Assembly: GCA_945876405.1 (NCBI GenBank) | Contig: CAMCOJ010000049.1 | Location: forward strand, 1 to 10,273 | Reading direction: 5' to 3' | Length of the DNA: 10,273 bases | Source: an uncultured Ruminococcus sp. | GTDB taxonomy: Bacteria; Bacillota; Clostridia; Oscillospirales; Ruminococcaceae | Shown: positions 7,205-10,273 of the stretch, piece by piece | Layout: each line of letters opens with the position of its first letter | How positions within the stretch are numbered: position 1 is the first letter of the stretch | Translations under genes and position numbers: made by a program | The notes under the pieces: generated by a model | Seen by the model: the letters and a program-made list of their open reading frames with translations, nothing else | What the model was told of the DNA's origin: nothing | Databases searched by the model: none

Positions 7205-7497
7205 TTATTCTTCAGTCCGGTAAAGTGTCTCCCCAATCTTTACCCTGCAGGTCTTTCCGTAAAATGATATTCCGTAACTGATTACCTTCTGATAGCGGTT
7301 TCCGTTACATATATATTACCATAATTACAGGATTCAGTCAACAAATGTACTGGATTCTCTGCTTTTATCACAACATCAACATAATTTTTCTGATTTTTAT
7401 AATAATATTCTCCAGCCCTGAAGTTTATATTTTTCCTGTGTATATTGTTTTCAGGTGCATGACATGATATAATATAGTTATGGGTTGTACTGCACCC
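7205..7497 (-). pseudogene. Frameshifted remnant of an unrecognised minus-strand gene
   Basis: The minus strand has a 71-codon open frame from 7497 down to a TAA at 7282-7284, with protein-like text such as AENPVHLLTESCNYGNIYV. A second minus-strand frame (7315 to a TAA at 7205-7207) reads NGNRYQKVISYGISFYGK, CRVKIGETLYRTEE, stop. Adding one A at about 7305-7307 joins them smoothly as ...NYGNIYV-NGNRYQKV..., giving about 104 residues. Neither frame has an ATG, and the upstream limit is a TAG at 7498-7500. I do not recognise the family. The likely reading is the 3' part of a decayed gene, or an intact 3' part with a single-base read error. The riboswitch promoter on the other strand overlaps its upstream part. 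It is short, so chance cannot be excluded. Confidence 0.4.
7445..7473 (+). promoter_or_regulatory. Promoter of the cobalamin-riboswitch operon
   Basis: A perfect TATAAT at 7468-7473 is preceded by TG one base away (7465-7466), giving an extended -10. A weak -35, TTGTTT, lies at 7445-7450 with a 17-base spacer. Transcription would begin near 7480, right where the riboswitch aptamer begins, which supports the assignment. Confidence 0.8.
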
Positions 7498-7692
7498 CTA
7501 ACTGAATAAGCAGACGGTGCCTTATGCAAAGAGCCATAAGGGTAAAAGGGAAACAGTTGAAAATACTGTACGATCTCGTCACTGTGAAAGCGGAGCAGAC
7601 AGCAGTGTTATCTGTCGGAGTACAGATACGGTCACTGGATAACATCCGGGAAGGCAGCTGTATGTGAAGATGCTCAAGTCAGGAAACCTGCC
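7480..7692 (+). ncRNA. Cobalamin (B12) riboswitch aptamer
   Basis: The conserved blocks of the cobalamin riboswitch occur in order: GGTGCC at 7516-7521; a hairpin with arms CCTTATG and CATAAGG (7520-7541); GGTAAAAGGGAA at 7540-7551; CACTGTGAAAGCGG at about 7581-7594; CACTGG then CCGGGAAGGC in 7632-7655; and the B12 box AAGTCAGGAAACCTGCC at 7676-7692. Binding of adenosylcobalamin or a related cobamide folds this RNA so that downstream expression normally falls. An extra variable hairpin (TATCTGT pairing with ACAGATA, within about 7608-7628) lies in the usual variable part. It lies in the leader of the lipoprotein CbiK operon, so the operon should be switched on when B12 is scarce. The exact 5' edge is approximate. 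Confidence 0.94.
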
Positions 7693-7754
7693 GTTTTGCT
7701 GGTACAGAAGCAGATTTAGTGCTTCAGGTCACGAGGAATTGATCGTACTGTTTT

Positions 7755-7774
7755 AGGCTTCCTTAAGGGAGTCT
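7755..7774 (+). promoter_or_regulatory. Riboswitch expression-platform hairpin (possible anti-antiterminator)
   Basis: Bases 7755-7762 can pair with 7767-7774 around the loop TTAA (eight pairs, two of them G-U). The segment GCTTCCT (7757-7763) can instead pair with AGGAAAGC (7798-7805), the right arm of the following terminator, with one bulged A. The two pairings exclude each other, which is what a transcription-attenuation switch needs. That this is the actual switching mechanism is inference. Confidence 0.45.
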
Positions 7775-7781
7775 GTATGAT

Positions 7782-7814
7782 GCTTTCTTCTAATATGAGG
7801 AAAGCTGTTTTTTT
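7782..7814 (+). terminator. Riboswitch-controlled intrinsic terminator
   Basis: Arms 7782-7790 and 7797-7805 form nine pairs (one G-U) around TAATAT, followed by seven T residues at 7808-7814. It lies between the B12 box and the first gene, 54 bases before the start codon. It should end transcription early when cobalamin is bound, placing control at transcription and not at translation. Confidence 0.85.
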
Positions 7815-7868
7815 GCACTAATACTTATGTACCTTTTCAGAATTTATTCAAAGAAAGGTCGAATCCAA

Positions 7869-8921
7869 ATGAAAAAAAGAACTTTATCCATCCTCTGTCT
7901 CGCTCTCTGCGTGTCACTTTTCACATCATGTGAAAATAACGCTCCAAATGAAACCAGCGTTGTACAGAAACCATCAGAAACAGCAGAAATAACTTCTGAG
8001 GTTGATGTTACGGAAACAACTGAAGTCACAGAAGAAACATCTGAAAATCAGGAAGAAGAACCTGCTGATGACGAGGAAGATTACTCAACGGGGGATGCTT
8101 CACTGGACAACATCAGAAATCAGGACGGTATCGGAGAAAAGGAACTGCTTGTACTCAGCTTTGGTACAAGTTTCAACGACAGCCGACGTCTTACTATCGG
8201 TGCCATTGAGCAGGAACTTGAAGACAGTTTTGCTGATTTCTCCGTACGAAGAGGATTTACATCAAACATTATAATTGATCATGTAAACAGACGCGACGGT
8301 TTTCTTATCGACGATATTGAGGCATCGCTGAAAAGAGCTGTGGACAACGGAGTAAAAACACTTGTTGTTCAGCCTACTCACCTTATGAACGGAATTGAAT
8401 ATGACGAGATTGTGGAAAAAGTTGCTCAGTATTCTGATGCCTTTGAAAAAGTAGTATTCGGCGAACCGCTCCTTACAAGTGATGAGGACTTCAAAAGGGT
8501 TGAACTGGCTATTACAGACTGGACAAAAGAATATGATGACGGCGAAACTGCAATTTGTTTCATGGGACATGGTACGGAAGCGGAATCAAACGGGGTATAT
8601 AAGAAGATGCAGGATTTGCTTACAGCTGACGGATTTGAAAACTACTTCATAGGTACTGTGGAAGCTGCACCTACGCTCGATGACGTTCTTTCAAAAGTCA
8701 AAGCCGGCAGCTATAAAAGGGTTATACTCCAGCCTCTCATGGTAGTTGCCGGAGACCATGCAAACAACGACATGGCAGGTGATGAAGAAGATTCCTGGAA
8801 GACTGCCTTTGAAAAAGAAGGCTATACAGTCGAATGTCTGCTGAGAGGCCTTGGCGAAAACGAGGCGATAAGAAAGATTTACGTTGATCATGCACAGGCT
8901 GCAATTAACACACTAAGCTGA
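7869..8921 (+). CDS. cbiK: Exported lipoprotein CbiK-type cobaltochelatase
   Basis: CbiK is the ATP-independent class II chelatase that inserts cobalt into sirohydrochlorin in anaerobic cobalamin synthesis, normally in the cytoplasm. Here the 350-residue protein starts with a lipoprotein signal, MKKRTLSILCLALCVSLFTS, then C21 (lipobox FTSC). An acidic, Thr/Glu-rich linker (about 22-86) leads into the chelatase domain (about 90-350, near full length). The expected metal ligands are all present: H234 in MGHGTE, E265 in TVEAAP and H297 in AGDHANND. Their 31 and 32-residue spacings match H145, E175 and H207 of Salmonella CbiK as I recall them. I chose ATG 7869 over the in-frame ATG 7827 because it directly begins the signal peptide and has GAAAGG at 7853-7858. 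It is the first gene after a B12 riboswitch. An exported chelatase might load cobalt or take metal from captured tetrapyrroles; which is unknown. Confidence 0.9.
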   Translation: MKKRTLSILCLALCVSLFTSCENNAPNETSVVQKPSETAEITSEVDVTETTEVTEETSENQEEEPADDEEDYSTGDASLDNIRNQDGIGEKELLVLSFGTSFNDSRRLTIGAIEQELEDSFADFSVRRGFTSNIIIDHVNRRDGFLIDDIEASLKRAVDNGVKTLVVQPTHLMNGIEYDEIVEKVAQYSDAFEKVVFGEPLLTSDEDFKRVELAITDWTKEYDDGETAICFMGHGTEAESNGVYKKMQDLLTADGFENYFIGTVEAAPTLDDVLSKVKAGSYKRVILQPLMVVAGDHANNDMAGDEEDSWKTAFEKEGYTVECLLRGLGENEAIRKIYVDHAQAAINTLS

Positions 8922-8930
8922 TAAATTACA

Positions 8931-8962
8931 AAAGACAGCATGTAATATTACCTGCTGTCTTT
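8931..8962 (+). terminator. Intergenic hairpin after cbiK, weak or partial terminator
   Basis: AAAGACAGCA (8931-8940) pairs perfectly with TGCTGTCTTT (8953-8962), and the loop contains a small palindrome, GTAATATTAC. The T-rich stretch after it is broken (TTTATTCTGATTTTT). It lies ten bases after the cbiK stop and before the AGGAGA of the next gene. I read it as a leaky terminator or mRNA-stabilising hairpin that sets a higher level of CbiK than of the downstream genes, since no separate promoter is evident. Confidence 0.55.
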
Positions 8963-8987
8963 ATTCTGATTTTTAGGAGAATCATTT

Positions 8988-9899
8988 ATGAAAAAACATA
9001 CACTTATTTTTACTCTTATTCTTGCAATGTCATCATTCACCTCATGCGGAACACAGAATATGACAAAAGATCTGCCGGTGTCTGAACCTTCACCTGACAT
9101 CTCTGTGTCTGAAACAATACCGACTGCCGAATCTGAACAGGTAACTGCTCCGTCTCAGGAAGTCGGATATGAAGGCATGGAGGCGGTATATGCAGAAAGT
9201 ATAAAGGATGGTATATACAGCATCACGGTTGATTCAAGTTCACCTATGTTCAATATAACAGCATGTGAACTTAAGGTTGAAAGCGGAAAAATGACCGCTG
9301 TCATTACAATGGGAGGAACCGGTTACGCTTATATATTCATGGGTACCTCAGATGAAGCGGAAAATGCAGCTGAAGATGAATATATTGGATATTCTGAGGA
9401 CGATACCGGAAAACATTCTTTCACTGTTCCTGTGGAAGCACTCAACAAGGAAATTTCCTGTGCTGCGTTCAGCAAAAAGAAAGAGCAGTGGTATGACAGA
9501 CTGCTCGTATTCAGAGCAGATTCTCTTCCCGTGGACGCATACACTTCAGGTACTGTGAAAACTGCCGCTGACCTCGGCCTTGAAGACGGTCAGTATACAG
9601 CCGATGTTATACTTTCAGGCGGTTCAGGGCGTGCGTCTGTTGAGTCCCCTGCCCTTATAACTGTAACAGAGGGAAAGGTAATAGCAAAAATAATCTGGAA
9701 CAGCAAAAATTACGACTATATGGTTGTGGAAGGCGAAAAGTATCTTCCACTCAAATCAGAAGAAAACTCTGCTTTTGAAATTCCGGTTGCTTCTTTTGAC
9801 TTTGACCTGCCTGTGTCCGCTGATACCACAGCTATGAGCACCCCTCACGAAATAGAATACACACTCAGATTTAATTCTTCAGGAATAGAAAAGAAATGA
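8988..9899 (+). CDS. Lipoprotein with two NEAT-like beta-sandwich domains
   Basis: This 303-residue exported lipoprotein has the signal peptide MKKHTLIFTLILAMSSFTS and lipobox C20, followed by a Ser/Pro/Glu-rich linker (about 22-65). Two tandem domains of similar layout follow. The first (about 73-180) begins DGIYSITV and contains CELKVESGKMTAVITM and YAYIFMG. The second (about 199-296) begins DGQYTADV and contains LITVTEGKVIAKIIW, YDYMVVEG and the end HEIEYTLRF. The order of a DGxY strand, a V-x-x-GK strand, an aromatic strand and a closing HEhxYTLRF strand resembles NEAT domains, which bind heme on Gram-positive surfaces. I did not find a clear heme-ligand tyrosine pair, so the ligand is open. 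AGGAGA at 8975-8980 is a good ribosome binding site, and the stop overlaps the next start (ATGA). The operon position suggests it hands a tetrapyrrole to the following binding protein. Confidence 0.7.
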   Translation: MKKHTLIFTLILAMSSFTSCGTQNMTKDLPVSEPSPDISVSETIPTAESEQVTAPSQEVGYEGMEAVYAESIKDGIYSITVDSSSPMFNITACELKVESGKMTAVITMGGTGYAYIFMGTSDEAENAAEDEYIGYSEDDTGKHSFTVPVEALNKEISCAAFSKKKEQWYDRLLVFRADSLPVDAYTSGTVKTAADLGLEDGQYTADVILSGGSGRASVESPALITVTEGKVIAKIIWNSKNYDYMVVEGEKYLPLKSEENSAFEIPVASFDFDLPVSADTTAMSTPHEIEYTLRFNSSGIEKK

Positions 9900-10228
9900 A
9901 AAAACCAATGATTTTTCTGATTTGCTGCAGTCTGTTTTTATTCTATGGCTGCAGCAAATCACAAAATACAGATTCCGGTGAAAATGAACATACTGTTACA
10001 GGAAAAATGGAACTCAGTTTTGCAGAACAGTTTTCAGTCGACCGATGTTCAGACGGATGCTCCATAATCAGTACTGGCGGTGAAAAATATTTACTCGTTC
10101 CGTCTGAAAGCAACGATAAAGATCATGGTGCAAACTGCGGAATGACAGTTATCAGACAGCCTGAAAACAACATTTACCTTGCAGCCTCATCGGCAATGGA
10201 TTTTTTTGATGAACTCGGTCTCCTTGAC
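9896..10228 (+). CDS. ABC transporter solute-binding lipoprotein, 3' end missing
   Basis: Only the first 111 residues are present because the insert ends at 10228. The protein begins MKKPMIFLICCSLFLFYG followed by lipobox C19, so it is an exported lipoprotein. After a short linker come MELSFAEQFSVDRC, IISTGGEKYLLVP and IYLAASSAMDFFDELGLLD, a pattern I associate with class III binding proteins of iron-complex, heme and corrinoid ABC importers (BtuF/FepB/IsdE type), where the last segment begins the first lobe. The start ATG overlaps the previous stop (ATGA at 9896-9899), with AGGAA at 9881-9885, so it is translationally coupled. Permease and ATPase genes would be expected just downstream. The ligand (corrinoid, heme or other) cannot be decided here. 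Codons after 10228 are adapter and must not be counted. Confidence 0.72.
9918..9961 (+). repeat. 13-bp perfect inverted repeat in the signal-peptide codons
   Basis: TGATTTGCTGCAG (9918-9930) and CTGCAGCAAATCA (9949-9961) are exact reverse complements around an 18-base loop, starting 22 bases after the start codon of the solute-binding lipoprotein. No T-run follows, so it is not an intrinsic terminator. An mRNA hairpin here could slow early translation or protect the transcript, or it may be chance from GCTGCAGC-like codons. Confidence 0.6.
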
Positions 10229-10273
10229 CTGTCTCTTATACACATCTCCGAGCCCACGAGACAGGCAGAAATC
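10229..10273 (+). other. Nextera read-2 adapter plus i7 index (library artefact)
   Basis: Positions 10229-10262 are the reverse complement of the Nextera read-2 adapter, beginning with the inverted Tn5 mosaic end (10229-10247). The next eight bases, AGGCAGAA (10263-10270), match what I recall as index N703, and ATC begins the P7 sequence. Genomic sequence ends at 10228. The reading frame that runs on into this stretch is artificial. Confidence 0.98.

Noticed and set aside
7827..7868. An upstream ATG that adds 14 residues to the CbiK lipoprotein
   Set aside because: It would put charged residues before the signal peptide and lacks a suitable ribosome binding site, while ATG 7869 begins MKKRTL directly and has GAAAGG at the right distance.
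7116..7868. tRNA or other structural RNA genes in the intergenic region
   Set aside because: Apart from the riboswitch and the hairpins listed, no cloverleaf, CCA end or other recognisable RNA was seen.

Overview
The window is a 10,192-base genomic insert (37-10228) carrying untrimmed Illumina Nextera adapter at both ends (4-36 on the left, 10229-10273 on the right, including what looks like an i7 index). Both terminal genes are therefore cut by library construction, not by biology. The low-GC sequence, strong AGGAGG-type ribosome binding sites, TTG starts, Gram-positive style lipoproteins and cobalamin-riboswitch-controlled lipoprotein CbiK point to a Firmicute. A Ruminococcus-like gut or rumen clostridium is my best guess, by recognition and not by a search.

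Left part (37-7167): a type I restriction-modification locus. It begins with a start-less half hsdS gene (one target-recognition domain, 62-658), apparently a silent cassette. An extended -10 promoter then precedes a tightly packed operon: hsdM (N6-adenine methylase), mntA and hepT (a HEPN/MNT, type VII toxin-antitoxin pair), hsdS (two-TRD specificity subunit) and hsdR (nuclease/translocase). Genes from hsdM to hsdS overlap by 4, 4 and 14 nt, and hsdR follows after 16 nt, so the toxin-antitoxin pair is nested inside the restriction-modification transcription unit. All three recognition domains in the window are bracketed by the same two short repeats, the signature of exchangeable specificity modules. 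A perfect 17-bp hairpin terminator ends the operon.

Middle (7168-7868): no intact gene. On the minus strand lies what looks like the 3' remnant of a protein gene (about 7205-7497) broken by one frameshift. On the plus strand an extended -10 promoter (7445-7473) starts a cobalamin riboswitch (about 7480-7692), followed by an expression platform ending in an intrinsic terminator (7782-7814).

Right part (7869-10228): the riboswitch-controlled operon. It encodes an exported lipoprotein form of the cobaltochelatase CbiK with all three metal-binding residues, a lipoprotein with two tandem beta-sandwich domains that resemble NEAT heme-binding domains, and the start of a third lipoprotein that looks like a BtuF/FepB-type ABC transporter solute-binding protein. 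Three successive surface lipoproteins under B12 control suggest a cell-surface system that captures, and perhaps metallates or demetallates, a tetrapyrrole before import. The family assignments for the second and third proteins are from sequence appearance only.
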